DNA of 64,000 nucleotides from Rhodopirellula bahusiensis (GCF_002727185.1 NZ_NIZW01000001.1:620001-684000), one strand, 5' to 3'. Positions 1 to 10,936 are shown, counted from the first letter of the stretch. Program-made: numbers and translations. The notes: generated from the sequence alone by a model not told the origin.

Positions 1-1487
1 TCCTTGGCGTCCGCGTCCAGTTGAGCGAAACGATGATGCAACTGATCCACCTCTTGGCGAACCGATTGAACGTCGTCCAAGCCCATCTTTTCGGCTTCCC
101 ATTGCTCCTTCAAACTCGCCAATTCAGCCTTCGCGGATTCCATTTCTTCTTCCACGTCGACACGTTTGGCGACAGCAGAAGCCTCCTGTTCGTCCACCAA
201 CTGACGATGCACCAATTCCAATTGACGCAGTCGTCGTTGCAAACGGTCGATCGGCTCAGGCACGCTCTCCTTTTCCATCGCCAAACGACTGGCGGCTTCA
301 TCGATCAAGTCGATCGCCTTGTCCGGCAGAAACCGATCCGCGATGTAGCGATCTGAAAGGTTGGCAGCGGCAACCAAAGCACTGTCCGTGATCCGAACAC
401 CATGGTGCGATTCATAACGAGGTTTCAAGCCTCGCAAGATCGCGATGGTGTCTTCCGCATTGGGTTCACCCACGAACACGGGCTGGAACCGGCGTTCGAG
501 TGCAGCGTCCTTTTCGATGTGCTGGCGATACTCGTCCAACGTCGTGGCACCGATGCAACGCAAAGCACCGCGAGCCAACTCGGGCTTGAGCAAGTTCGCC
601 GCGTCCGCCGAACCCTCGGCATTGCCCGCGCCGACAACCAGGTGCAATTCATCGATGAACAAAATCACTTTGCCGTCAGAATCCTTGACCTCGCGTAGCA
701 CCGATTTCAAACGCTCTTCGAAGTCACCACGGAACTTGGCTCCCGCGACGAGGGCACCCATGTCGAGCGAGACGACCTTCTTGCCTTTGAGGCTTTGTGG
801 GACGTCACCTTCAAAGATGCGAAGCGCCAACCCTTCCGCGATCGCCGTTTTACCGACGCCGGGTTGGCCAATCAGAACAGGGTTGTTCTTGGTTCGACGA
901 GAGAGAACCTGGATCACGCGACGGATCTCGTTGTCACGCCCAATGACAGGATCCAACTTGCCGCTTTGAGCCAACTGGGTCAGGTCGATGCCAAACTTTT
1001 CAAGAGCTTGGTAGGTCGATTCCGCATTCGGATCGGTCACGCGAGCTGAACCGCGAATTTGACTCATTGCGGTGAGCAGATCGTTGTCCGACACGCCCAA
1101 CAATGACAACAGATTCTTGGCCTTGTTGTCGGTGCGAGCCAAACCGACAAGCAAATGCTCGGTGCTGACGTATTCGTCCTTCAAAGATTCAGCCGATGTC
1201 GCCGACGCCTCGAGCGCTGCTTGCAGCTTGGCAGAGACACGAGCCTGGCCCATGCCGGAAGCGTTGGGTAGCTTTTCCAGTTCGCTCGCCAGCAACGACT
1301 TCAGTTTGGAAACATCGACGTTGATCTTTTCCAGCAAGGGCGTTGCGATTCCATCTCGCTGATTCACAGCGGCGGAGAGAACATGCAGCGGATCAATTTC
1401 GGCGTTGCCGGCGGATGTGGCTTGAGCCTGCGCTTCGGCCACGACGTTTTGAGCTTGGGTCGTTAGTTTGTCGATTCGAAAAGCCAT
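1..1487 (-). CDS. clpB: ATP-dependent chaperone ClpB, N-terminal part (runs off the left edge)
   Basis: Hexameric AAA+ disaggregase that works with DnaK to resolubilise aggregated proteins in the cytoplasm. About 495 residues are present from ATG at 1487. They show the Clp_N repeat domain (residues 1-145), AAA+ domain 1 with Walker A GQPGVGKT (207-214) and Walker B LFIDE (276-280) followed by LHLVVGAG, the GATTLDEY sensor segment (313-320), and the start of the coiled-coil M domain (after about 400), which separates ClpB from ClpA and ClpC. AAA domain 2 lies beyond base 1. It sits downstream of dnaK on the same strand, but a strong terminator lies between them, so it probably has its own promoter in 1488-1605. 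I found no RBS or CIRCE element I would trust. Confidence 0.95.
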   Translation of the reverse strand, partial: MAFRIDKLTTQAQNVVAEAQAQATSAGNAEIDPLHVLSAAVNQRDGIATPLLEKINVDVSKLKSLLASELEKLPNASGMGQARVSAKLQAALEASATSAESLKDEYVSTEHLLVGLARTDNKAKNLLSLLGVSDNDLLTAMSQIRGSARVTDPNAESTYQALEKFGIDLTQLAQSGKLDPVIGRDNEIRRVIQVLSRRTKNNPVLIGQPGVGKTAIAEGLALRIFEGDVPQSLKGKKVVSLDMGALVAGAKFRGDFEERLKSVLREVKDSDGKVILFIDELHLVVGAGNAEGSADAANLLKPELARGALRCIGATTLDEYRQHIEKDAALERRFQPVFVGEPNAEDTIAILRGLKPRYESHHGVRITDSALVAAANLSDRYIADRFLPDKAIDLIDEAASRLAMEKESVPEPIDRLQRRLRQLELVHRQLVDEQEASAVAKRVDVEEEMESAKAELASLKEQWEAEKMGLDDVQSVRQEVDQLHHRFAQLDADAK

Positions 1488-1605
1488 GGGAGTCTCCGAG
1501 CAGAGAAGTGGGTGGGAAAAGGAGGTGGGTCGCGAAAGCAATTTGAAAGGTCAGCGATACAATTCCCGCGCCGAACGGTATCACCAGAGACAAAACAACA
1601 GGCAT

Positions 1606-1654
1606 AAAAAAAGCGAGCGCCCGCCCGGCTGCGAAACAGCCGGGCGAGACTCGC
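1606..1654 (-). terminator. Rho-independent terminator after dnaK
   Basis: Read on the minus strand, a perfect 10-bp GC-rich stem (CGCCCGGCTG at 1622-1631 with CAGCCGGGCG at 1637-1646, loop cgaaa) is extended by an outer GCGAG/CTCGC pair (1613-1617 with 1650-1654). It is followed directly by seven T residues (complement of 1606-1612). It lies 57 bases past the dnaK stop and upstream of clpB, so it should end dnaK transcription and separate the two chaperone genes. Confidence 0.85.
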
Positions 1655-1711
1655 CGCTATCAAAAACGTGCGAGCCGAAAGGATGGAACCATCCGACTCG
1701 CATCGGTTAGG

Positions 1712-3649
1712 TCACTCTTTGACTTCGAACTCCGCGTCAATCGCGTCGTCATCGTCATTTCCGCCAGCAGTCGCACCAGCGGCGCCTTCTGCGTCAGCTC
1801 CTGCTTCGCCAGCAGCATCGGTCTTTTCGTACAAGACTTTGCTGAACGCTTGCGAGGCGGCTTCCAATTCGTCCGAGGCGGCTTTGATCTCGGCCAAGTC
1901 GTCGCCTTCAGCGGCTTTTTTGACCTTTTCGATCGCAGCGTTCATCGGAGCTTTGTCATCATCGGACAGCTTGTCGTCGTTCTCGCTCATCAACTTCTCA
2001 AGCTGGTAAACCTGTTGGTTGACCTTGTTGCGAGCTTCGACCAACTCGAATTGTCGCTTGTCTTCTTCGGCGTTGGCTTCCGCGTCTTTCTGCATTTGCT
2101 CGATGTCACTGTCGGACAACGCGCCGCTGTCTTTGATCTCGACGTTGGCTTCTTTGCCTGTTTTCAGTTCCTTCGCCGAAACACTCAGAATGCCGTTTTG
2201 GTCGATGTCGAACTTGACTTCGATCTGAGGCACGCCACGCGGTGAGGCAGGAATGTCTTCCAGGTTAAATTCAGCAAGCAATCGGTTCGCGTTGGCCATC
2301 TTGCGTTCCCCTTGGAACACTCGAACGGTCACGGCGGTTTGGTTGTCCGCTGCGGTGCTGAAGACGTTCTTCTTCTCCGCAGGAATCGTCGTGTTACGTT
2401 CGACCAATGCGGTCATCACGCCACCTTCGGTTTCAATCCCGAGCGTCAATGGAGTCACGTCGAGCAGCAACACGTCGTTGCGGTCACCGGCCAAAACACT
2501 GCCTTGAATCGCGGCACCAACGGCAACGACTTCATCGGGGTTCACGCCTTGGTGAGGCTCCTTGCCAAAGATGCTTTTGACAACTTCGCGAACCTTCGGC
2601 ACTCGCGTGCTACCACCGACCAAAACCACTTCGTCGATGTCTTTGGGGTCCATGCCAGCGTCTTTCAACGCTTGCAAAACAGGCCCACGGCAACGTTCGA
2701 CCAACGCATCGATCAGTTCTTCGAACTTGGATCGAGTGATCTTCATCGTCAGGTGTTTCGGCCCCGAAGCGTCCATCGTGATGAAGGGCAAGTTGATATC
2801 GGTCTCAGGCAAAGTACTGAGTTCTTTCTTTGCCTTTTCGCAAGCTTCTTGCAAACGCTGAAGCGCCATCGCGTCGTTGCGAAGGTCGATCGCGTTTTCC
2901 TTTTGGAATTCGCTGGCAACGTAGTTGATCAACGCTTCGTCAAAGTCATCGCCACCGAGGTGCGTGTCACCCGAGGTGCTGACAACTTGGAACACGCGGC
3001 TCTCTTGCTCTTCGTCGCCACTGTCAGCCACTTCCAGAACCGAGACGTCGAACGTACCACCACCCAAGTCAAAGACGATAATGCTTTCATCTTTCTTCTT
3101 GTCCAAACCGTAAGCCAGTGCGGCAGCGGTTGGCTCGTTGATGATCCGAGCAACTTCCAAACCAGCGATTTGGCCGGCGTCTTTGGTCGCTTGTCGCTGC
3201 GCGTCATTGAAGTACGCAGGAACGGTGATGACCGCTTTGTTGACCTTGTGACCCAAGTACGACTCAGCCGATTCCTTCAACTTACGAAGGATCTTGGCGG
3301 AAATTTCTTGAGGGGTGTATTCGCTGTCGCCAACTTGAATTTTGACATAGTCGCCAGCTCCACCGGTGACGCCGTAAGGCACCATCTTTTCTTCCGATTG
3401 AACTTCGTTGTGACGACGTCCCATGAAACGCTTGGCCGAGTACACGGTGCGTTTCGGGTTGGTGACGGCTTGACGTCGAGCGGGTTCGCCGACGATGGTT
3501 TCTTGTTTGTCGGTGAAAGCGACCACGCTGGGAGTCAGCCGGTTGCCTTCAGGGTTTGGGATAACTTTTGGCTCGCTACCTTCCATGATCGCGACCACGC
3601 TGTTGGTGGTCCCGAGGTCGATACCGATGATTTTTTCGCCTTGTGCCAT
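1712..3649 (-). CDS. dnaK: Molecular chaperone DnaK (Hsp70)
   Basis: Cytoplasmic ATP-dependent Hsp70 chaperone that works with DnaJ, GrpE and ClpB. The 645-residue product has the usual length. It shows the N-terminal phosphate loop [10 protein letters not shown], the segments [17 protein letters not shown] and [13 protein letters not shown] in the nucleotide-binding domain, [12 protein letters not shown], the substrate-binding beta domain and lid, and a Gly/Ala-rich tail ending in an acidic [14 protein letters not shown]. The start MAQGEK at 3649 matches the family N terminus. An in-frame extension to 3886 carries unrelated sequence and is rejected. Neither dnaJ nor grpE is adjacent, and the gene appears to be transcribed alone up to the terminator at 1606-1654. 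Confidence 0.97.
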   Translation of the reverse strand: MAQGEKIIGIDLGTTNSVVAIMEGSEPKVIPNPEGNRLTPSVVAFTDKQETIVGEPARRQAVTNPKRTVYSAKRFMGRRHNEVQSEEKMVPYGVTGGAGDYVKIQVGDSEYTPQEISAKILRKLKESAESYLGHKVNKAVITVPAYFNDAQRQATKDAGQIAGLEVARIINEPTAAALAYGLDKKKDESIIVFDLGGGTFDVSVLEVADSGDEEQESRVFQVVSTSGDTHLGGDDFDEALINYVASEFQKENAIDLRNDAMALQRLQEACEKAKKELSTLPETDINLPFITMDASGPKHLTMKITRSKFEELIDALVERCRGPVLQALKDAGMDPKDIDEVVLVGGSTRVPKVREVVKSIFGKEPHQGVNPDEVVAVGAAIQGSVLAGDRNDVLLLDVTPLTLGIETEGGVMTALVERNTTIPAEKKNVFSTAADNQTAVTVRVFQGERKMANANRLLAEFNLEDIPASPRGVPQIEVKFDIDQNGILSVSAKELKTGKEANVEIKDSGALSDSDIEQMQKDAEANAEEDKRQFELVEARNKVNQQVYQLEKLMSENDDKLSDDDKAPMNAAIEKVKKAAEGDDLAEIKAASDELEAASQAFSKVLYEKTDAAGEAGADAEGAAGATAGGNDDDDAIDAEFEVKE

Positions 3650-3988
3650 GATGCGTGAGCTCCTGTGTCCGAACGGGATGGTGAGTGTCAAATGATATGA
3701 GTTGGGATTTCGCCGGGCCGACCGCGGCCCCTGAGCGGTCCATTTCGTCAGCCTTTTGGTTGGATCACCAGATATGGCAAGATCTGTGCCAGAGCCCTGA
3801 CAACAGCCCACTTGCCAAAACGACAAACACAAAAAAACACGTGATTCACCGACCAAAACCAGAGTCACACGTTTCAAAAAAATCATTCAAAACCGTTTTG
3901 GCAGCCCACTCAAAACTTCGCTCCATGCCACAATGCTGCCTTGCCAAAACGGCAGTCACACTTCGCTCACGCCTGAAAAATTGCTCTC
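3650..3988. promoter_or_regulatory. dnaK/pheA divergent intergenic region with repeated TTGCCAAAACG motifs
   Basis: This 339-base region separates two divergent genes. CTTGCCAAAACG occurs at 3811-3822 and again at 3940-3951, and its reverse complement core CGTTTTGGCAG occurs at 3894-3904. The right copy sits inside a small palindrome, CTGCC-N10-GGCAG (3936-3955), which contains TGCC-AAAAC-GGCA. The classical CIRCE operator (TTAGCACTC-N9-GAGTGCTAA) is absent. The repeats could be operators or promoter elements for the heat-shock gene or for pheA. That role is inference. Confidence 0.45.
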
Positions 3989-5068
3989 ATGACTTCAGCT
4001 GAACCACGCGATACGATCGAATCAATCGACACCCAGATCCTTGACCTGCTGAGTCAACGCTGCCAGGCATTGGCGAAGAAAGCGGGCACCAAAACGGACT
4101 CGGATTGGGCAAACACGTTGGCTTCGATTGACCGCCTCATTGGCCAACAGAAACCAGACACCGCGTCCGCCGATCCAACGATCAGCCCGGATGTCCAGCG
4201 CAGTGTCTTGCGGCACGTCGCGTCGGCTTGCTGGCAAGCGACGCGGTCAGGAACATTTGCATTCTTGGGACCGCCGGACAGTTACAGCCACCTCGCGGCA
4301 CTCGCCTACTTCGGCGAAGCAGCCAACTTGCTGCCCGTCCCATCGATTGGCGCAGTGTTCGATGCCGTCAGTCGAGGCGACTGCGCCGGCGGAATTGTGC
4401 CGATCGAAAACAGCACCGATGGTCGCGTGGTCGACACCTTTGGCCGACTTTCCGAAGGCGAAGTCTCGATCACTGGTGAAGTTCAGCTGGCGATTCACCA
4501 TCAGCTGCTCGCGATGTGCGATCACGAAGCGATCAAGGAAGTGCACAGCAAACCGCAAGCGATCTCGCAGTGCCGCGTTTGGCTGGCCAACCATTTGCCC
4601 AATGCGAAGCTGATCGAATGCAGCTCGACGGCCGCCGCAGCCAAATTAGCCGTCACACAACCCGGCGTCGCAGCGATCGCCAGCGAAGCAGCCGGTCGCC
4701 GCCACGGCCTTCGCGTCATTGGCGCAAACATCGAAGACAACCGCGACAACGTCACCCGCTTTGCAGTCCTTGGCCACGACCAACCCGCCGCCACCGGGAA
4801 CGACAAAACAACGCTCTTGTTCCAAGTCGCCCACCAGCCAGGAACACTGGCCGATGCGATGGGCATCTTCAAAGAACATGAACTCAACCTGACTTGGATC
4901 GAATCCTTTCCCCAACCCGGCACGAAGAACGAGTACTTCTTCGTCGTCGAATTCCCCGGGCATCGCCAAGATCCCGCGGTCGCGAAAGCAATCGAACACT
5001 TGAAATCCGCAACGCATCACACGGACGTGCTAGGAAGCTACTGCCGACCGGCGAGAGCAGAAAGCTGA
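3989..5068 (+). CDS. pheA: Prephenate dehydratase (P-protein type) with ACT domain
   Basis: Converts prephenate to phenylpyruvate in phenylalanine synthesis. The 359-residue protein has a helical N terminus (about 1-85), a prephenate dehydratase domain (about 89-265) with FLGPPDSYSHLAA (92-104), IVPIENSTDGRV (136-147) and the catalytic TRF motif (256-258), and a C-terminal ACT domain. In that domain GTLA (285-288) and ESFP (305-308) correspond to the GALV and ESRP phenylalanine-binding motifs, so feedback inhibition is likely. The N-terminal helices resemble an AroQ chorismate mutase (IDTQILDLLSQR), but I do not see the D-x-x-R-E segment expected of an active mutase, so bifunctionality is uncertain. 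ATG at 3989 gives the family N terminus. Confidence 0.92.
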   Translation: MTSAEPRDTIESIDTQILDLLSQRCQALAKKAGTKTDSDWANTLASIDRLIGQQKPDTASADPTISPDVQRSVLRHVASACWQATRSGTFAFLGPPDSYSHLAALAYFGEAANLLPVPSIGAVFDAVSRGDCAGGIVPIENSTDGRVVDTFGRLSEGEVSITGEVQLAIHHQLLAMCDHEAIKEVHSKPQAISQCRVWLANHLPNAKLIECSSTAAAAKLAVTQPGVAAIASEAAGRRHGLRVIGANIEDNRDNVTRFAVLGHDQPAATGNDKTTLLFQVAHQPGTLADAMGIFKEHELNLTWIESFPQPGTKNEYFFVVEFPGHRQDPAVAKAIEHLKSATHHTDVLGSYCRPARAES

Positions 5069-5132
5069 GCGACATTCACAACTCGCAGCGTTACGGCTCG
5101 TCGATTGAGCCGTCAACGACGCTTTAACGCAT

Positions 5133-5190
5133 GTGGGATGGGCACTCTTGCCCGCCAGGTTGTGGATGTCGGCCAAGAGTGGCCAACCTA
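5133..5190. repeat. Inverted pair of short extragenic palindromes (REP family with CACTCTTG core)
   Basis: Two hairpins of the same family face each other between the convergent genes pheA and moxR. GGGCA-CTCT-TGCCC is at 5140-5153, and GGCCA-AGAG-TGGCC at 5171-5184 reads as TGGCCACTCTTGGCC on the other strand. The same GGATGGRCACTCTTGCCC core recurs at 29349-29369 and 29582-29605. The inverted pairing resembles a REPIN. It may also act as a bidirectional terminator. Confidence 0.7.
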
Positions 5191-5216
5191 TATCAAAATC
5201 AGCCCTGCCTACCTTC

Positions 5217-6251
5217 TTACAGCACGGATGCCGCGCCAGCGGTTTGTTCCGCCACCAAACGCTCGATCAGATCCTCGACCGCGATGCCATCCGCTTCGGC
5301 AGAAAAGGTTGGAACAATCCGGTGACGCAAGACCGGCAGCGCGAGAGCCTGTGCGTCTTCGAGCGTTACATGTGTGCGACCGTGCAACAACGCACGGGCT
5401 TTAGACGCCAAAACCAACTGTTGGCTCGCACGGGGTCCCGGCCCCCACTGGATCCATTCCTTAACCCAACCCTTGGCATCAGGCTCACTCGGACGCGCCG
5501 CTCGAACCGCATCGATCACCCAGTTCTTCACATGCTCGGGCAAGGGAACTCGCCGAACAACAGATTGAAATTTGCAAATGTCTTCGCCGCTGACGACCGG
5601 CTGAACGTCCGCCAAATCTCCTGACGTGGTTCGCTCAACAATCTCGGCTTCTTGATCGCGTGACGGATAGCCAACAACGACGTGGAACAAGAACCGATCG
5701 CGTTGAGCTTCGGGAAGCGGATAGGTCCCCTCTTGCTCGATCGGGTTCTGCGTCGCAAGAACAAAGAACGGTTCTTTCAGAGCGTAGGTCTTGCCGCCCG
5801 CGGTGACCTCATGTTCCTGCATCGCTTCCAAAAGCGCCGCCTGCGTCTTGGGTGGTGTCCGGTTGATCTCGTCGGCCAACAGCATTTGCGTGAAAACGGG
5901 GCCAGGCCGGAACAACATTTCTCGGCGCCCGGTTTCGTGATCTTCCTGAATGATGTCCGTGCCCGTGATGTCGCCGGGCATCAGATCAGGCGTGAACTGA
6001 ATGCGACGAAAATCCAAGCTCATCGAACTGGCCAACGTCCGCACCATCAACGTTTTCGCCAGTCCGGGCACGCCTTCCAACAAGCAATGGCCGCGAGCCA
6101 AGATCGCAATCAGCAATTGCTCGATCACATCGCTCTGGCCAACCACGATTCGGCCGACCTGTTCTTTGACCTGGGCAACGCTTTGGATCAACGCCTCCGC
6201 AGTTTCGATGTCTGAACCTTCGGTGTTGTCTCTGGGAGGCGGTGTGACCAT
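5217..6251 (-). CDS. MoxR-family AAA+ ATPase
   Basis: AAA_3/MoxR ATPase of 344 residues, a family thought to act as chaperone-like factors that mature or activate partner complexes, often VWA-domain proteins. Walker A is GVPGLAKT (60-67), Walker B is LLADEIN (124-130), and [19 protein letters not shown] is the family-specific sensor-I region. ATG at 6251 follows the gyrB stop by four bases, so the two genes are probably co-transcribed. An in-frame start at 6326 would lie inside gyrB and is not needed. The usual downstream DUF58 and VWA/Bat genes are missing here; a VWA protein lies 5 kb away on the other strand. Confidence 0.93.
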   Translation of the reverse strand: MVTPPPRDNTEGSDIETAEALIQSVAQVKEQVGRIVVGQSDVIEQLLIAILARGHCLLEGVPGLAKTLMVRTLASSMSLDFRRIQFTPDLMPGDITGTDIIQEDHETGRREMLFRPGPVFTQMLLADEINRTPPKTQAALLEAMQEHEVTAGGKTYALKEPFFVLATQNPIEQEGTYPLPEAQRDRFLFHVVVGYPSRDQEAEIVERTTSGDLADVQPVVSGEDICKFQSVVRRVPLPEHVKNWVIDAVRAARPSEPDAKGWVKEWIQWGPGPRASQQLVLASKARALLHGRTHVTLEDAQALALPVLRHRIVPTFSAEADGIAVEDLIERLVAEQTAGAASVL

Positions 6252-6255
6252 CGTG

Positions 6256-8865
6256 CTAGACGTCCAAGTTTCGCACATCAAGTGCGTGGGTTTCGATGAA
6301 TTCGCGACGGGGTTCGACTTTGTCACCCATCAACAAACGGAACATTTCGTCGGCCGCACCCGCGTCGGTCAGATTGACCTTCACCAGCGTGCGGTTGGCA
6401 GGATCGAGCGTTGTTTCGCGGAGCTCTTCCGCGTTCATTTCACCCAGTCCTTTAAAGCGAGTCACTTGCAGACCTTTTTCACCGGCAGCTCGCACTTCCG
6501 GCAACAACTCTCGCAAGTCTTCGAGTGGACGTCGCAAGTCTTCCCCACGAACGAGCTCGAATCGTGCGGTGGTCGAACCGGTGCGGTCAGCAGGGATCAA
6601 ATCCTGCAACCCGAACCCAAGTGGGTCCAAGTCTTTCAAGCCGCTGTTGATTGTTCGGACCTCGTGAAGCTCGGCCAAGTGAGCGACCACCTTTTCAGGT
6701 TCTTCACTCTTAGGCTGTTCCTCGCCTTCCACTTCCAACTCTTCATCCGGTTGGTCGATATCCAAAGTTGCGTTGTTGTCGGCAAGATATGTCTCAACGT
6801 CGGCTTGCTTCATGAACCAATGCTCTTCGCCTTGGATCGTCAGCAAAAACGGAGGCAGCTTGCCGGTCACAGGATCAAACCGTTCGCTGTGCACACGCAG
6901 ACTGACACCACGTCGCTCGAGTGCGACAATCGCGTCTTCCATCGATGCCAGTGCGACGCAAAGTGCTCGCATCGCATCGCCTTCGGCACTGCGACCATCT
7001 TCGGTCTCGAATCGCGTGTCGTTCAAACCACGTTCGAGCAACTGGCTCTTCATCTCCTCTTCGGACTGAATGTAGTACCGGTTCTTGCCCTGGGAGACGC
7101 GGAACAACGGCGGCTGAGCCACGTAAACGTGCCCGGCGGCAACCAATTGATACATCTGCCGATAGAAGAAACAAAGCAACAGCGTGCGAATGTGACTGCC
7201 ATCGACGTCGGCATCCGTCATGATGATGACTTTGTTGTACCGGCGTCGCGTGAGATCCTGATCCGCACCAATCCCGGTGCCGATCGCTTGGATCATCGAC
7301 TGGACTTCTTCATTGGCCAGCACCTTGTCTTCGCGACTCTTGTACGCGTTGATGATCTTACCGCGGAGGGGCAAGATCGCCTGGTACTCACGCATCCGTC
7401 CGCCTTCGGCCGATCCACCGGCCGAATCACCTTCGACCAGGTAGACTTCGCACTCTTCCATGTTTTTGGAGATGCAATCGCGAAGCTTGCCGGGCAAGCC
7501 ACCGCCACCGAGCGCGTCCTTTCGTTTTCGAAGTTGATCCTTGGCTTTGCGAGCTGCTTCACGAGCCTCGGCCGCGAGCAAACCTTTGCGAACAATCGCC
7601 TTGGCCGTTCGAGGATTCTCTTCCAGGTATTTGTTGAGCGCCTCGCCAACACCGCTGGTAATGATGCCGTCGACTTCACCGTTGCCGAGCTTGGTCTTGG
7701 TCTGACCTTCAAACTGTGGATGCGGAACGCGAACGCTGATGACCGCCGTCAGACCTTCTCGAAAATCGTCGCCGGTCGGAGTTGTGTTCTTGAACAGGCC
7801 TTCTTTTTTGCCGTAGTTGTTCAGCGTCCGCGTCAACGCCGAGCGGAAGCCGGACACGTGCGTTCCGCCTTCGATCGTATGAATGTTGTTGACGTACGAC
7901 TGAACCGTTTCAGTGAACTCGGTGCTGTACTGCAGCGCCATGTCGTACTCGACGCCGTCCTTCTCACCGACGAACTGAATCACGTCCCCGTGCAGCACAT
8001 CGCTGGCGCGGTTGAGATGCTCGACAAACTCAACGATCCCACGGTCGTACTGATAGTCGCCGCCTTCGCCGTTTCGTTCGTCCAAGAATTTGATTCGAAC
8101 GCCACTGTTGAGGAACGCGAGTTCCTGAAGGCGTTTTTGCAGTGTGTCAAAGTTGTACTTGGTGACACTGAAGATCTGCCCGTCGGCCTTGAACGTGGTC
8201 TTCGTTCCAGACTTCTTCGTTGGCCGGCCTTTTTGAATGGGGCCCGTTGGAATCCCGCGTTCGTAGCCCTGAGTCCAAGTCGAACCATCGCGGCTGACTT
8301 CGACCTCGGCCCACTGACTCAGAAAGTTCACCACGGTCACACCGACGCCGTGCAGACCGCCCGAAGTTTGATAGGCACCCTTTTCGAACTTGCCGCCGAA
8401 CTTCAGAACCGTCATCACGCCTTCCAGCGTGCTGACTTCGCGATCCAGCTCTTCTGACAATTGATCATGACGTGTCACGGGGACACCGCGACCATCATCT
8501 TCGACCGTGACGCTGCCATCGGTATGAACCGTCACGCTGACCGATTTGGCGAAACCGGCCATGGCTTCGTCGATCGAGTTGTCAACGACTTCGTAGACCA
8601 GGTGGTGCAAACCGCGAACGGTCGTGTCACCGATGTACATCCCGGGACGCTCTCGCACGTGCTCGAGATCCGACAGGTGCAGCAAATCCTTGTCGGTGTA
8701 CTCCGAATTTGCCGCCGGCCCGGTCGAGACACGCTCCATTGGCTTTTGCGGGCCAGCAATCTCCTCGGCTGAATTTCCGTCGCCGGAAACCGCACCAGCG
8801 GGCACAGCGTTTGGATCCTCGGATGGGTCGTTTGATGCAGGGTCAGTCGAGGAGGAATCGCTCAT
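6256..8865 (-). CDS. gyrB: DNA gyrase subunit B
   Basis: ATPase and TOPRIM subunit of type II topoisomerase (GyrA2GyrB2), which introduces negative supercoils. The product is about 869 residues. It shows the GHKL ATPase region ([35 protein letters not shown]), then TOPRIM ([32 protein letters not shown], and [14 protein letters not shown] for metal binding) and the C-terminal RFKGLGEMN segment. About 170 residues are inserted between TOPRIM and that segment, as in many Gram-negative GyrB proteins. The start is uncertain: MSDSSST at 8865 is chosen, MSKTPH at 8910 and a TTG or ATG at 8949 are alternatives, and none has a clear RBS. It is followed by moxR. Confidence 0.95.
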   Translation of the reverse strand: MSDSSSTDPASNDPSEDPNAVPAGAVSGDGNSAEEIAGPQKPMERVSTGPAANSEYTDKDLLHLSDLEHVRERPGMYIGDTTVRGLHHLVYEVVDNSIDEAMAGFAKSVSVTVHTDGSVTVEDDGRGVPVTRHDQLSEELDREVSTLEGVMTVLKFGGKFEKGAYQTSGGLHGVGVTVVNFLSQWAEVEVSRDGSTWTQGYERGIPTGPIQKGRPTKKSGTKTTFKADGQIFSVTKYNFDTLQKRLQELAFLNSGVRIKFLDERNGEGGDYQYDRGIVEFVEHLNRASDVLHGDVIQFVGEKDGVEYDMALQYSTEFTETVQSYVNNIHTIEGGTHVSGFRSALTRTLNNYGKKEGLFKNTTPTGDDFREGLTAVISVRVPHPQFEGQTKTKLGNGEVDGIITSGVGEALNKYLEENPRTAKAIVRKGLLAAEAREAARKAKDQLRKRKDALGGGGLPGKLRDCISKNMEECEVYLVEGDSAGGSAEGGRMREYQAILPLRGKIINAYKSREDKVLANEEVQSMIQAIGTGIGADQDLTRRRYNKVIIMTDADVDGSHIRTLLLCFFYRQMYQLVAAGHVYVAQPPLFRVSQGKNRYYIQSEEEMKSQLLERGLNDTRFETEDGRSAEGDAMRALCVALASMEDAIVALERRGVSLRVHSERFDPVTGKLPPFLLTIQGEEHWFMKQADVETYLADNNATLDIDQPDEELEVEGEEQPKSEEPEKVVAHLAELHEVRTINSGLKDLDPLGFGLQDLIPADRTGSTTARFELVRGEDLRRPLEDLRELLPEVRAAGEKGLQVTRFKGLGEMNAEELRETTLDPANRTLVKVNLTDAGAADEMFRLLMGDKVEPRREFIETHALDVRNLDV

Positions 8866-9062
8866 GAATGGGCGGCCCGTGGAGGCCGTCAAATGCGGGG
8901 TTTTTGACATCGGAAGCGGACTCGCCCCCACGTCAAAAAAAAGCGTCAAATAGCAGCCAATAGTCTACCAAATAGAACGACTTTGCGCTAGATCACGTGC
9001 GTGGCCAATCCAGGAAACGTTTCCGGTTCCGCAGACAGCCACGAGGACCGATCCCGGGCGAA

Positions 9063-10679
9063 TCAGATGTCACCGAAAGGATCTCCCGCCCCCGCGGGAG
9101 CAAAGGGATCTTCCATGGTGTCACCAAATGGATCCGCTCCACCGCCGCCAAATGGATCCGCACCAGGTGCACCAAAGGGATCCGTGTTCTTGGGAGCGGT
9201 CTGTTCGGGCTTCTTCTCTTCCAGTTGATCCTCGGCTTCCTCTTCGGTTTCGACGGGAGCGGAGGATTTGATCACCTTTGGAATGACCGAACCGGGACGA
9301 CGCAGACACTGCATCGTACCGCGATTGTTGACCAGATAGAGACGGTTGGTGTAGCGATTGACCAGCAAGGAGTCGGGCTGAATGCTGGGAAAACGCCCGA
9401 GCAACGAGCCATCTTCCATCGCCATCACCAGCAGCGATCCTGACAGGCTTCTCGCATAGATTTTTCCATCGATCGCGCCAAGCAATTCCTGAACACCAGG
9501 CACCGTTTGTGGCCAAACCGAATAACCATCGCTGGCCGACACGCACATCAAATTGCCATAAGTCGTCGGAAAGAGGACCTTTTCGTCGAAGAAGATCGGA
9601 CTGGAGTAAATCGGCTCTCCGGTCGGACGGCTCCACAACACTTCGCCTTCGCGAGTGGCCTTGATGCCGTAGATCTGACCCGATTCAGAACCGAAGAAGA
9701 ATCGTTCGCCCGAAGCAGAAGCGAGAGCCCCACTGACGATGCCATCCGTGTTCAATCGAAACTGAACGTTGGGTTCACCATCCATTTCCATCACATAGAC
9801 AAATCCCTGACTGGTTCCCCAAGCCACTTTGTTGGAATCCGCCGAATGTGTTGGCACTTCAAGAGCCGATCCGGCAACGATCTCCGCGAACGGATCGATC
9901 GTCGGGTCGACCAATCCATAACCAGCCACCCGATCACCAATCGATGGCACGAGCGCGAACCCATTGCAATGCACGACGCCTCGAGTTGGCACGTACTCCA
10001 ACGCAGTCACTCCAAACACCTGTCCGTTCTTGACGTCCAGCTTGACCAACTCGCCACCGTTGACGACGGAGACGAACTCTTCGTCCACTCCCAGTCCGCC
10101 GTAGCCACGTCGTTCGGATCCAACCCGTTGCAACCAAATCAAATCACCTGACTCAGCGTCCCGGCACTCGACGGTGCCGTCGTCCGACAGGGTGTAGAAC
10201 CGAATCATCGGAATCTTACGAATCCGCGACTCAGCTTCGATGCCGCGACGTTCTAAGCGGCGGATTTCATTGCGCCCCAATCGCTCGGCTTCTTTTTGGT
10301 CTATTGCACCGCGTTTGGTCGCGTCGCTGTCGACCTGAAAACGAGCGTAGATGACGGCCGTTTCGTCGATGACCGGAGTTGCGTCTTCACCTTCGGCAAC
10401 GGGTTCTGATTCGGCCGGCTTTGGCTCGCCCGACTTTTCGACGATTTCCACAAACACGTGGCTTTGTGTTTGGTGAACGACCATCTTTTGATCGACGATG
10501 GACTGGCGACCAGCGGGAACGCTCAGATTGCGGCGCCACACTTCTTCCAACCCAAGCTGGCGGGTCTCGACCGGGCCCAGCAACTCGTGATCAGCGAGCG
10601 CGGACGCAGCAAAACCGACCGCATTGGCGGTGACCAGCGTCAATGAAAGGATGAGACGGAAGTGAGAAGAGCGGTGCAT
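9063..10679 (-). CDS. Secreted PQQ/BamB-like beta-propeller protein with DPFG-repeat tail
   Basis: A 538-residue protein starting MHRSSHFRL at 10679 with a Sec signal peptide cleaved near ALADHE (about residue 30). The body contains repeated strands typical of PQQ/pyrrolo-quinoline or WD-like propellers (for example SGDLIWLQRVGSERRGYGG, NGQVFGVTALEYVPT, EGEVLWSRPTGEPIYSSPIF), suggesting a BamB-like scaffold outside the cytoplasm. The last 50 residues are low-complexity and repeat DPFG/DPFA five times, as KNTDPFGAPGADPFGGG and so on, after a Lys/Glu-rich linker. No catalytic residues are recognised. It is divergent from the PfpI gene, with 257 bases between them. The exact role is unknown. Confidence 0.8.
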   Translation of the reverse strand: MHRSSHFRLILSLTLVTANAVGFAASALADHELLGPVETRQLGLEEVWRRNLSVPAGRQSIVDQKMVVHQTQSHVFVEIVEKSGEPKPAESEPVAEGEDATPVIDETAVIYARFQVDSDATKRGAIDQKEAERLGRNEIRRLERRGIEAESRIRKIPMIRFYTLSDDGTVECRDAESGDLIWLQRVGSERRGYGGLGVDEEFVSVVNGGELVKLDVKNGQVFGVTALEYVPTRGVVHCNGFALVPSIGDRVAGYGLVDPTIDPFAEIVAGSALEVPTHSADSNKVAWGTSQGFVYVMEMDGEPNVQFRLNTDGIVSGALASASGERFFFGSESGQIYGIKATREGEVLWSRPTGEPIYSSPIFFDEKVLFPTTYGNLMCVSASDGYSVWPQTVPGVQELLGAIDGKIYARSLSGSLLVMAMEDGSLLGRFPSIQPDSLLVNRYTNRLYLVNNRGTMQCLRRPGSVIPKVIKSSAPVETEEEAEDQLEEKKPEQTAPKNTDPFGAPGADPFGGGGADPFGDTMEDPFAPAGAGDPFGDI

Positions 10680-10936
10680 TGCAGCAATACCAGAAAAGAA
10701 TGGGAGCCATCCGGAAGACTGTTCAGCATAATCCACTAAAGCTCCGACCGCGAATTTCCCAATCTGAAGGATTTTGGGTACACTCAGCTCGCGAAAAAAA
10801 GGCCGAAAGATCGATTCAAACGTCGTGATCCACACCGTTTTTTCGCGTTCTTCTTTTAGGTCGCCAGCTTCCGCCCCTCTACCGGGCAAGCCCCAGCGGC
10901 GTCGTTCCCATTCCCTCGAATCCGCTCCCAGGCAGA

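Noticed and set aside
2312-3658. 448-codon open frame on the plus strand
   Set aside because: It is antisense to dnaK, whose motifs are unmistakable. No domain or plausible start is seen in the mirror frame.
3649-3886. Longer dnaK start
   Set aside because: The extension adds 79 residues unlike any Hsp70 and covers the motif-rich intergenic region; MAQGEK matches the family start.
3650-3988. CIRCE/HrcA operator upstream of dnaK
   Set aside because: The TTAGCACTC-N9-GAGTGCTAA pattern is absent. Only the TTGCCAAAACG-type repeats are seen.
6001-8457. 818-codon open frame on the plus strand
   Set aside because: It lies fully antisense to moxR and gyrB. High GC and codon bias of the real genes open mirror frames, and the translation shows no domain.
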